Made by a program: the position numbers and the translations under genes. Source: GCA-2718845 sp913041905 (GTDB lineage: Bacteria; Pseudomonadota; Gammaproteobacteria; GCA-002705445; GCA-002716945). Taken from it: a DNA stretch of 5,471 bases. Shown here one piece after another: positions 1 through 5,471 of this stretch; the first letter of the stretch is position 1, and each line of letters starts with the position of its first letter. The notes below the pieces were generated by a model that ran no database searches, was not told where the DNA came from, and saw only the letters and a list, made by a program, of their open reading frames with translations. Where the stretch lies: contig CAJWJQ010000050.1 of assembly GCA_913041905.1 (NCBI GenBank), positions 1 to 5,471 on the forward strand, in the 5' to 3' direction.

Positions 1-369
1 ACAAGAAGATTTTACAATGGAACAGAAGGAAGGTTTCACAATGGTATAGATTTAGCTGCCAAAAAAGGTGTGTTGATATCAGCGCCGTCTTCTGGAAAAG
101 TCATACTAACCGGTAATTATTATTACAATGGTAAGTTTGTTTATTTGGATCATGGCAAAGGCTTAAAAAGTATTTTTATTCATTTGGATGAAATATTAGT
201 AGAAAATGATCAGCTTATAGAAAAAGGTGATTTTATTGGAAAAATTGGATCTACTGGAAAGTCTACGGGTCCTCACCTGCACTGGTCTGTTATCTTAAAT
301 AATGTTTATATAAACCCTTCAATGTTTATAGATAAAAAAATAATAAGACACTTTTCTCTTGAACGTTGA
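1..369 (+). CDS. M23 (LytM-type) zinc metalloendopeptidase, C-terminal part
   Basis: The reading frame is open from base 1 to the TGA at 367-369, so this is the last 122 codons of a gene that starts left of the window. It looks like a secreted or periplasmic peptidoglycan endopeptidase of family M23, which cuts peptide cross-links in the cell wall. Seen in the sequence, counting codons from base 1: the first zinc motif HNGID (His13, Asp17), a family-typical FYNG stretch just before it, a conserved His61 in IFIHLD, and the GPHLHW motif with His92 and His94. By analogy with LytM, His13, Asp17 and His94 bind zinc and His61 and His92 act in catalysis; all are present, so the domain should be active. 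The N-terminal part, including any signal peptide, is outside the window. It could also be called a murein hydrolase or activator; substrate specificity cannot be read from this fragment. Confidence 0.93.
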   Translation, partial: TRRFYNGTEGRFHNGIDLAAKKGVLISAPSSGKVILTGNYYYNGKFVYLDHGKGLKSIFIHLDEILVENDQLIEKGDFIGKIGSTGKSTGPHLHWSVILNNVYINPSMFIDKKIIRHFSLER

Positions 370-394
370 ATAAATAAATAGCAAAATAGAGAAT
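359..394 (+). promoter_or_regulatory. Weak candidate sigma-70 promoter for the DUF4242 gene
   Basis: The 48-base gap between the peptidase stop and the next ATG could hold a promoter. TTGAAT at 366-371 lies 17 bases before GAGAAT at 389-394, and TTGAAC at 359-364 lies 17 bases before CAAAAT at 382-387. Each box matches its consensus at about four of six positions, which is easily met by chance in DNA this AT-rich. The gene may instead be read through from the peptidase gene. The call rests mainly on the gap and on the different character of the downstream gene. Confidence 0.2.
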
Positions 395-400
395 ACATTT

Positions 401-410
401 AAAGGAGGGT
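401..410 (+). promoter_or_regulatory. Strong Shine-Dalgarno site of the DUF4242 gene
   Basis: AAAGGAGGGT is almost a full complement of the 16S rRNA 3' end. The GGAGG core (404-408) lies nine bases before the ATG at 418, which settles the start codon. It stands out because hisS, bamB and der in this window show no recognisable Shine-Dalgarno, so this gene is probably translated at a high rate. Confidence 0.85.
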
Positions 411-417
411 AAATAAA

Positions 418-690
418 ATGCCAAAATATGTAATAGAAAGAGAAATTCCTGGGGCTGGAGATTTATCGGCAGAAGACCTACAAGGAATATCTCAAAAGTC
501 ATGCGGTATCTTAAAAGACATGGGTACTGGTATAGAATGGGAACATAGTTATGTTACTGGCGATAAAGTTTATTGCGTATATAACGCAGATAATGAAGAA
601 CTTATCAAAAAGCATGCAGAAACTGGTGGTTTTCCAGCTAACAGTATATCAGAAGTAAAAAATGTGATTAGCCCTAAAACAGCTGGCTAA
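418..690 (+). CDS. DUF4242 family small protein (SCO4226-like, possible metal binder)
   Basis: A complete 90-residue cytoplasmic protein without signal peptide or membrane segment. I recognise the DUF4242 pattern from family knowledge: MPKYVIEREIPGAG at the start, ISQKSCGIL at residues 24-32, WEHSYVTGDKVYCVY at 41-55, and KKHAETGGFPAN at 64-75. The best-studied member is the Streptomyces protein SCO4226, described as a nickel-binding ferredoxin-like-fold protein. His43, Cys53 and His66 are plausible metal-contacting residues here, but that assignment is inference. The cellular role of the family is not established. It follows the M23 peptidase on the same strand after 48 bases and ends just before the shared terminator. 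Hand counting gives 99 G+C in 273 bases (36 %), clearly more than in counted lines of the neighbouring genes, which together with its strong ribosome site suggests high expression or a different history. Confidence 0.88.
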   Translation: MPKYVIEREIPGAGDLSAEDLQGISQKSCGILKDMGTGIEWEHSYVTGDKVYCVYNADNEELIKKHAETGGFPANSISEVKNVISPKTAG

Positions 691-711
691 TTATATATTT
701 ATAAATTTCTT

Positions 712-741
712 AAAAACCCATTTATTCAAATGGGTTTTTTT
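712..741. terminator. Bidirectional intrinsic terminator between the DUF4242 gene and der
   Basis: The arms 712-723 (AAAAACCCATTT) and 728-739 (AAATGGGTTTTT) pair perfectly over 12 bases around the loop ATTC (724-727). On the plus strand the hairpin runs into seven Ts (735-741), ending the peptidase/DUF4242 transcript. On the minus strand the A-run 712-716 is read as Us, ending the ndk-to-der transcript. Only three G:C pairs support the stem, as expected in such an AT-rich genome. The minus-strand 5' arm and loop are also the last codons of der (Lys-Asn-Pro-Phe-Glu), and the der TAA (724-722) lies at the loop/arm junction. Confidence 0.85.
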
Positions 742-2032
742 GTTTAGTAAAAATAATCTTCAAAGGAATGCCTACGAGATTTAACTTATGTATAAAAAAA
801 TTTTTTAAATATTTCTCATAAGATTTGCTAATGGCATCTGTTTTTGTGCCATGGATTTTAATCATTAGATCGGTATTTTTAACTTGTTGTGCAAATTTTA
901 ACTTTATACGTCTATTATTAACAACTGGTGGCTGATGTTCATTTGTTGCTTCTATTAAAATATTTGTCAGATAAGATGGTTTATATTGTTTATGCAGAGA
1001 ATCTGAAATGTGTAAAATATTATCTAATAAATTTTTTATATTTTTTTTCTTTTTTGCAGAAATCAAAACAATAGATGCATTAAAAGTTATATTTTTAAAA
1101 TAATCTAATTTTTTATTCAATATTTTTTTTTGTTCTTTAGATAGAGCGTCTATCTTATTTGCAACAATAATAAATGGCTTATTTGATTTAATTATAAGAT
1201 TTAATATTGTCTTATCTTGCTTGGTAATGCCGTCTATAGAGCTAATGATAAATAAACAAATTTCTGTTTCATTAATAGATTTAATTGTATTAACAATACT
1301 ATATTTTTGCACAATAGTATTAGTCTTAGATTTTCTCATTAGACCGGCAGTATCTAGTAAAATAAAATTCTTTTTTTTATATTTAAATAATATTTCAATT
1401 GAATCTATTGTAGTCCCTGCATTATCAGAAGTTATTAATCTATCTGAATTAATAAGAGTATTGATTAATGTAGATTTTCCTGAATTAGGTTTACCAATTA
1501 CAGATATTCTTCTATAGATATCATTTGAAGGTTTGCTTTTTGCTTTTATTAAATAAAATATTTTTTTTTTAATATCTTCTATTCCAATATTATTCTTAGC
1601 AGATATAAAATATATATTATCAATTCCTAATTTATAAAAATCACTTGCAGTCTCATTTTTTTTTAATAAATCAATCTTGTTAACGATAAGAATAATTTTT
1701 TTATTTAACTTTCTTAGTGTTTTACAAATATCATAATCTTCACTAACTATACCGTCAGAAGCTGAAACCATAAACAATACTGCCGCAGAGTCTTTTATTG
1801 ATATAGAGGTTTTAGAAAAACTTTCTATTTGCAGTTTATTGTTTTTATCTTGTATTCCAGCTGTGTCATGAATTAGAACGCTATTGCTTCCCTTGTTTAG
1901 GTAGCCAGTATTGATATCACGAGTTACACCATGAAAATCAATTACTAGTGATTTCTTATTCTGTATTAATTTATTAAATAGTAGTGATTTTCCTACATTT
2001 GTTCTGCCAACAATAGCAATCATCTCTTCCAT
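722..2032 (-). CDS. der: Ribosome assembly GTPase Der (EngA)
   Basis: Der is a double GTPase needed for late assembly of the 50S ribosomal subunit. The 436 residues equal the length of Bacillus EngA and lack the basic tail that follows the NPY motif in E. coli. First G domain: GRTNVGKS (9-16), GVTRD (35-39), DTAG (56-59), NKID (118-121), SAK (144-146). Second G domain: GKPNSGKS (180-187), AGTTID (205-210), DTAG (227-230), NKID (292-295), SA (325-326). A KH-like RNA-binding domain follows from about 350 and ends KNPFE. The potassium-coordinating Asn of each P-loop (Asn12, Asn183) is kept. Oddities are loss of the proline before the switch-I GVTRD/GTTID stretch in both domains (His34, Ala205) and Ile209 where Arg is usual. 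The ATG is 12 bases after the bamB stop with no clear Shine-Dalgarno; Met4 is an alternative start. It is the last gene of the operon. Confidence 0.97.
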   Translation of the reverse strand: MEEMIAIVGRTNVGKSLLFNKLIQNKKSLVIDFHGVTRDINTGYLNKGSNSVLIHDTAGIQDKNNKLQIESFSKTSISIKDSAAVLFMVSASDGIVSEDYDICKTLRKLNKKIILIVNKIDLLKKNETASDFYKLGIDNIYFISAKNNIGIEDIKKKIFYLIKAKSKPSNDIYRRISVIGKPNSGKSTLINTLINSDRLITSDNAGTTIDSIEILFKYKKKNFILLDTAGLMRKSKTNTIVQKYSIVNTIKSINETEICLFIISSIDGITKQDKTILNLIIKSNKPFIIVANKIDALSKEQKKILNKKLDYFKNITFNASIVLISAKKKKNIKNLLDNILHISDSLHKQYKPSYLTNILIEATNEHQPPVVNNRRIKLKFAQQVKNTDLMIKIHGTKTDAISKSYEKYLKNFFIHKLNLVGIPLKIIFTKQKNPFE

Positions 2033-2044
2033 TATTCAATACAA

Positions 2045-3361
2045 CTAGTTTATTTTAATTGCATTGAGTCTACCATTTTTACTAACGATATAAAGAGTTT
2101 TATTGATGAAAAGGACGTTAGATTGATAATCAATTTCATCTAACAATTCTTCAAAATGTACAGTATTGCCATTGGATTTATCAAGTGCAATTAAATCGCC
2201 ATTTGTTGAGAACGTAATAATATAATTATTAAAGACTGTGGGCTGAGAAAATAATGTGTTTTTATTAAATTGTGCTTGCCATACTTTATCTCCGTTATAG
2301 CGATCAATAGCATAGATTATTCCATCATTACTAGATGCATATATATTTGAGTCATCAATTCCTAGGTTCGCATAAATTGATATTGGTGTAATCCAAATAA
2401 TATTACCAGATATTATATCTACGGAAATCAAATTACCTTGGTAAGATCCTACATAAAGCGCCCCATCTTTAATTAATGGAGACATTTCAATATCGCGTAA
2501 AGATTCAAGCTCATTTCTACCTGATTTTGGTGATATAGAAATTAACCAATTAAGTTTGCCTGTATCATGCGATAACGAAATTAAATTACCATCATCTCTT
2601 GCAACATAAACATTTTCATAATCATATGAAATTGCTGCTGTTCCCTTAATGCTAAGTGGAATATTTCTACCTTGGTGAATCCACTCAATAAATGATTTTT
2701 CATAATCTATTGCCACTGTGTCGCCATCACTTAATTTTATATAGACTAAATGATCAACGCCAATTGCTGGGGATACTGCTTCACTTTTTAGTTGAATCAT
2801 CATGTCAGGCTGTATATCTGAATTATCAAATACATTCATTACATTCAATTTATCTAGATATTTAATATCTTGATTAAAGTGTTCAATCTTATAACCATAA
2901 AAAACTCCGTCACTTGCACCAAAGAACAGGTGGTTATTATGAATTAACAATCCTGACGTAACATCTATATCAAGGCTATAACTCCAGTTTTCATCACCAG
3001 TTTCAATATTAGTTGACGTAATAAAACCATCGGTATCTATTGTATAAATAGTATTTTTGTTATCATAGGTAGGTTGTAAAATAGATGATGCAAAATTTTG
3101 TGATTCTCCAATGTCATTAGACCAGATAACATCAGGGTCAAGATTTATAATTCTTTTATTTTCTGAAGTATCCCAAAAAATTAGATTACTAAAAAAAGAT
3201 TTTTCTACTTCTTTATTTGATTTCTCTTCTATTGTTTCATCATAAATAGCTTTTTCAGTTACTTTTGGAAATAATTTTCCAATAGTTTTAGCTGGGTTTG
3301 TAGAACACCCTACAAGCGAAATAGCAAATAAAAAAAATATTAAAATTCTATAGTTAATCAT
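2045..3361 (-). CDS. bamB: Outer membrane protein assembly factor BamB (lipoprotein beta-propeller)
   Basis: BamB is a lipoprotein of the BAM complex that inserts beta-barrel proteins into the outer membrane. A hydrophobic signal sequence (residues 5-18) ends in the lipobox LVGC; Cys19 would be lipidated, and Ser20 at +2 fits outer-membrane sorting. Propeller repeats of the PQQ type are visible as W-containing strands near Trp80, Trp126, Trp227, Trp272, Trp323 and Trp361, each near a DG/NG..A.D turn. The stretch LSIKG (236-240) and RDIE (289-292) align with the E. coli loops that touch BamA. At 438 residues it is longer than E. coli BamB (392): about 60 residues of charged linker separate Cys19 from the first blade, and roughly residues 158-195 look expanded. 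The ATG overlaps the upstream TGA in ATGA, with no clear Shine-Dalgarno, so translation is probably coupled. The stop is TAG. Confidence 0.95.
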   Translation of the reverse strand: MINYRILIFFLFAISLVGCSTNPAKTIGKLFPKVTEKAIYDETIEEKSNKEVEKSFFSNLIFWDTSENKRIINLDPDVIWSNDIGESQNFASSILQPTYDNKNTIYTIDTDGFITSTNIETGDENWSYSLDIDVTSGLLIHNNHLFFGASDGVFYGYKIEHFNQDIKYLDKLNVMNVFDNSDIQPDMMIQLKSEAVSPAIGVDHLVYIKLSDGDTVAIDYEKSFIEWIHQGRNIPLSIKGTAAISYDYENVYVARDDGNLISLSHDTGKLNWLISISPKSGRNELESLRDIEMSPLIKDGALYVGSYQGNLISVDIISGNIIWITPISIYANLGIDDSNIYASSNDGIIYAIDRYNGDKVWQAQFNKNTLFSQPTVFNNYIITFSTNGDLIALDKSNGNTVHFEELLDEIDYQSNVLFINKTLYIVSKNGRLNAIKIN

Positions 3362-3975
3362 TTTATGGAATTAATTTTACTTTCAATAATTTTAATTTTA
3401 TTTGGCGGTAGATCTGATTGTAATATAGATTCATAATACTCTATAGCTTGTTTCATTTCACCTTTAGTATATGATATATCGCCAAGTAATTCATTCATTA
3501 ACGGGTTTTGACTAAAACCACTATCTGATTTTATAAAGTTTTCTGCTTCATTATATTTTTTTTGCAAGATTAAAATTCTTGCTATTCTTATTTCTGCCAA
3601 CTTTTTTAATTCTGATGATTCAACATTGTTAGCTACTAATTTAAGTTTCTTTAATGATTTATCATAATTTCCATCTTCATGGTAAGCTTTAGCTGCATAA
3701 AAATTTAACATGTTTGTATAAATATTTTTTGGGTATTCATCTGTAAAATTATCTGATATTTTATAAAGTTCTGTAAAATTATTATTATTATAATGTTTTA
3801 CACCTTCTTCAAATTTAAATGATATTTCATGTTGTAATGTTGAATTTGAATCAGTTATAAATTTATAACCAAATATTGAAATAAAACCCAGAATAATACC
3901 TGCAATTAAACTCTTATAATTATCTTTAATCCAAGAAACTAGCTTATCTTCATCGTCAGTGTATTGTGTATTCAC
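3358..3975 (-). CDS. yfgM: YfgM-like TPR membrane protein (ancillary SecYEG translocon subunit)
   Basis: A 205-residue protein matching E. coli YfgM (206) in length, layout and gene position between hisS and bamB. It has a short cytoplasmic N-terminus with the typical acidic start (TDDEDKLVSWIKDNYK), one membrane helix at about 22-40 (SLIAGIILGFISIFGYKFI), and then a periplasmic helical region from about 50 to 200 with degenerate tetratricopeptide repeats, for example around 91-110 and 163-185. This is the TPR_21-type architecture. In E. coli YfgM associates with SecYEG and the chaperone PpiD and helps proteins leaving the translocon. The start is GTG, overlapping the hisS stop as GTGA; no in-frame ATG lies near enough to replace it, and a good AGAGG site lies five bases upstream. 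Family membership is firm; the translocon role is transferred from E. coli. Confidence 0.88.
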   Translation of the reverse strand: MNTQYTDDEDKLVSWIKDNYKSLIAGIILGFISIFGYKFITDSNSTLQHEISFKFEEGVKHYNNNNFTELYKISDNFTDEYPKNIYTNMLNFYAAKAYHEDGNYDKSLKKLKLVANNVESSELKKLAEIRIARILILQKKYNEAENFIKSDSGFSQNPLMNELLGDISYTKGEMKQAIEYYESILQSDLPPNKIKIIESKINSIK

Positions 3976-5246
3976 TTTATCCTCTTTATAAATTCAAATA
4001 ATTGTTCTTTTGTTAAATTGTTATCAGATTCTTTATTAAAATATTTAATTGTGAACATATTATCATCTTTACTTTTATTGGAAATTATTATTACAAATGG
4101 AGAATCTAATTTTTTAGATAATTTTAACTGTGATGACAAGCTAGAAGACGAATCTGTATTATAAAATGAAATATATGAAAATTGTTTTCTTAACTCTGTC
4201 GAAATTTTACTACAAAATACATCATTTTCTTCTGATATATTAATTATAGGTATTTCAAGATTTTTGTTAGTTATATGAGTATCGTTTTTTATTAGTTCGA
4301 CTATTCTTTCAATCCCAACCGCAAAACCTATTGCAGGAACACTAACATTCCCAATTTTTTCTACAAGCGAATCATACCTGCCTCCAGCGCAAATGGCATC
4401 TTGGCTCCCTAGTTCAGTGGTTTTCCATTCGAAAACAGTATCATTATAATAATCTAATCCTCTAACTATAGTATTATCAATTGTATATTTAATCTTTAAC
4501 TCATCAAGTTTATTTATTAACGTTGCAAATCTTAGTTTTGAATCCTCATTAATAGAGTCAATTAATGATGGAATATTTTTTAATATATTTTTAATATTCT
4601 TATCTTTACTGTCTAATAATCTAAGAGGATTTTTTGATAATGTTTTTAATTGGTCTTCATCTAGATCTTTTTTAAATTTATTTAAATAATCAAATATAAT
4701 TTTTTTATATTTATTTCTATCATTGTTATCTCCAAGAGAATTAATATGCAATGAAATATTGTTAAGGTTAAGATTATTAAAAAGTTGATTAACAAGTGTT
4801 ATGATTTCTATGTCACTATTGGTATCCAAATATCCAAAAAACTCAACGCCGTATTGCATAAATTGTCTAAACCTTCCCTTTTGCGGTCTTTCATGTCTAA
4901 ACATAGGGCCATAATACCAATATTTTTGTTTTTTTATTCCCCTATCATAAATTAAATTATGTTCCATAGCACATCTAACAATAGATGCTGTTCCTTCCGG
5001 TCGCAAACAAATTAAATCTTTATTCTTATCAGTGAATTCATACATTTCTTTGGTTACAATATCAGTCTCTTCTCCAATAGATCTGTTAAAAAGATCTGAT
5101 TTTTCAATAAGAGGAACTCTTATTTCTTTTAGGCAATATTGGTATGAAAGTTGTTTTATAGCATCTTCTATAAAATAATATAAACCTATTTTATCTGGTA
5201 AAATATCATTAAAGCCTTTAATGGATTGTATAATTTTTCTTTTCAT
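3972..5246 (-). CDS. hisS: Histidine--tRNA ligase (HisRS)
   Basis: A class II aminoacyl-tRNA synthetase that joins histidine to tRNA-His in the cytoplasm. It is full length at 424 residues, the same as E. coli HisRS. Visible parts: the N-terminal GFNDILP (11-17); motif 1 region with REIP-like EIRVPLIEK (41-49); LRPEGT (81-86); motif 2 FRHERPQKGRFRQF (116-129); the histidine-specific signatures RGLDYYNDTVFEW (262-274) and AGGRYD (287-292); motif 3 PAIGFAVGIER (304-314); and a C-terminal anticodon-binding domain from about 330. Arg262 matches the catalytic arginine (Arg259 in E. coli). Gln122 and Arg127 match the residues that read G-1 of tRNA-His, so the organism should use normal G-1-bearing tRNA-His. 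The ATG lies 10 bases after the ndk stop without a visible Shine-Dalgarno; the TGA overlaps the next gene's GTG. Confidence 0.98.
   Translation of the reverse strand: MKRKIIQSIKGFNDILPDKIGLYYFIEDAIKQLSYQYCLKEIRVPLIEKSDLFNRSIGEETDIVTKEMYEFTDKNKDLICLRPEGTASIVRCAMEHNLIYDRGIKKQKYWYYGPMFRHERPQKGRFRQFMQYGVEFFGYLDTNSDIEIITLVNQLFNNLNLNNISLHINSLGDNNDRNKYKKIIFDYLNKFKKDLDEDQLKTLSKNPLRLLDSKDKNIKNILKNIPSLIDSINEDSKLRFATLINKLDELKIKYTIDNTIVRGLDYYNDTVFEWKTTELGSQDAICAGGRYDSLVEKIGNVSVPAIGFAVGIERIVELIKNDTHITNKNLEIPIINISEENDVFCSKISTELRKQFSYISFYNTDSSSSLSSQLKLSKKLDSPFVIIISNKSKDDNMFTIKYFNKESDNNLTKEQLFEFIKRIK
3981..3985 (-). promoter_or_regulatory. Shine-Dalgarno site supporting the GTG start of the YfgM-like gene
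   Basis: Read on the minus strand, AGAGG sits five bases before the GTG at 3975-3973. It lies inside the last codons of hisS (Lys-Arg-Ile-Lys-stop). Together with the GTGA overlap it supports a non-ATG start and coupled translation of the two genes. Confidence 0.7.
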
Positions 5247-5257
5247 AAATTATGCAT
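5243..5257 (-). other. Possible four-codon minicistron (M-H-N-L) bridging ndk and hisS
   Basis: On the minus strand the ndk stop forms TAATG, so an ATG starts at 5257 within the stop signal. It reads Met-His-Asn-Leu and meets a TGA that overlaps the hisS start as ATGA. Terminating ribosomes could thus pass from ndk through this mini-ORF to hisS by reinitiation, which would explain the lack of a Shine-Dalgarno before hisS. The single His codon is intriguing before a His-tRNA synthetase but too little to claim attenuation. It may be chance. Confidence 0.25.
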
Positions 5258-5471
5258 TAAGTAAAAAAGAATTTTATTTCTGTCATAGCATTTTCTTTGC
5301 TATCCGATCCATGTACTGAATTACGTCTTCCATCTATAGCATATAATTTTCTTATAGTTCCTTCTTCTGCATCATTAGGGTTTGTAGACCCTATAAGTTG
5401 ACGATATTTTGCTATAGCATTCTCACCTTCTATAAGTATTGCTATAATCATTCCTGAGGTCATATACGATA
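5257..5471 (-). CDS. ndk: Nucleoside diphosphate kinase, C-terminal part
   Basis: Ndk moves the gamma phosphate from ATP to other (d)NDPs through a phosphohistidine intermediate and so balances nucleotide pools. The gene runs off the right edge of the window; its start and about the first 65 residues are missing. The visible 71 codons begin SYMTSG, the conserved strand of the family, followed by IEGENAI, GSTNPNDAEEGTIR and the active-site motif NSVHGSDS, whose His takes the phosphate. The end, EIKFFF plus Thr, is short, lacking the tail found in E. coli. MTSGM replaces the usual MTSGP, a mild change away from the active site. The frame continues open upstream of the internal Met at 5463, so that Met is not the start. 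It is the first visible gene of the minus-strand operon, 10 bases ahead of hisS. Confidence 0.97.
   Translation of the reverse strand, partial: SYMTSGMIIAILIEGENAIAKYRQLIGSTNPNDAEEGTIRKLYAIDGRRNSVHGSDSKENAMTEIKFFFT

Noticed and set aside
70..369. A 99-codon start for the peptidase at the GTG at 70
   Set aside because: The frame is open to base 1 and the upstream codons encode the zinc motif HNGID, so the gene begins outside the window.
1221..1517. Plus-strand open frame of 98 codons inside der
   Set aside because: It lies fully antisense to the second GTPase domain of der, has no ribosome site, and its hydrophobic translation is the usual shadow of an AT-rich coding strand.
1561..1570. T-run in der as a terminator
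   Set aside because: No G+C-containing hairpin precedes it on either strand, and it encodes lysines within a conserved gene.
3964..4164. Plus-strand open frame of 66 codons across the hisS 3' end
   Set aside because: It is antisense to the well-conserved HisRS C-terminal domain, with no family resemblance and no start signals.
4571..4599. AT-only inverted repeat (GAATATT / AATATTC) in hisS
   Set aside because: It results from repeated Lys-Asn-Ile codons in AT-rich coding sequence and has no G:C-rich core or T-tract.
5257..5463. Start of ndk at the Met codon at 5463
   Set aside because: This Met is the conserved MTSG residue in the middle of Ndk; the frame continues past the window edge.
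1..5471. Hidden mobile element, CRISPR array, toxin-antitoxin or defence system
   Set aside because: No direct repeat arrays, terminal repeats, transposase or tRNA-like sequences are visible; almost every base belongs to recognised housekeeping genes.

Overview
The window is a compact, strongly AT-rich stretch of bacterial chromosome; 60-base lines counted by hand hold about 13-25 % G+C. It carries housekeeping genes in a gammaproteobacterial arrangement. The series ndk > hisS > yfgM-like > bamB > der is recognisable from gammaproteobacteria. The HisRS is 424 residues long with the Gln/Arg pair that reads G-1 of tRNA-His, the YfgM-like protein is 205 residues, and BamB is an outer-membrane lipoprotein. 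Extreme AT content, very short gaps and lysine/asparagine/isoleucine-rich proteins suggest a streamlined gammaproteobacterium, for example a SAR86-like marine lineage. The lineage is an inference, not something the sequence proves.

Plus strand, 1-690: the C-terminal 122 codons of an M23 (LytM-type) zinc endopeptidase with all visible zinc and catalytic residues intact. After 48 bases comes a complete 90-residue DUF4242-family protein with a near-perfect Shine-Dalgarno and a G+C content (36 % by hand count) above that of the counted neighbouring lines.

About 712-741: an A/T-flanked hairpin separates the two convergent transcription units. It should terminate both, and its minus-strand 5' arm encodes the last residues of Der.

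Minus strand, 5471-722: one tightly packed operon read right to left: ndk (3' part only), hisS, a yfgM-like TPR membrane protein, bamB and der. Junctions are 10 bases, a GTGA overlap, an ATGA overlap and 12 bases, which favours one polycistronic mRNA with translational coupling. Ndk balances NTP pools and HisRS charges tRNA-His. The YfgM-like protein is predicted to serve the Sec translocon, BamB belongs to the outer-membrane beta-barrel assembly machine, and Der supports 50S ribosome maturation. Nucleotide supply, translation and envelope protein export are therefore expressed together.

No mobile element, CRISPR array, tRNA, rRNA or defence/toxin module is visible, and I see no convincing undescribed system. 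The points worth a second look are the terminator overlapping der, a four-codon minicistron bridging ndk and hisS, substitutions in the Der switch motifs, the enlarged BamB, and the shortened ndk-hisS spacing.
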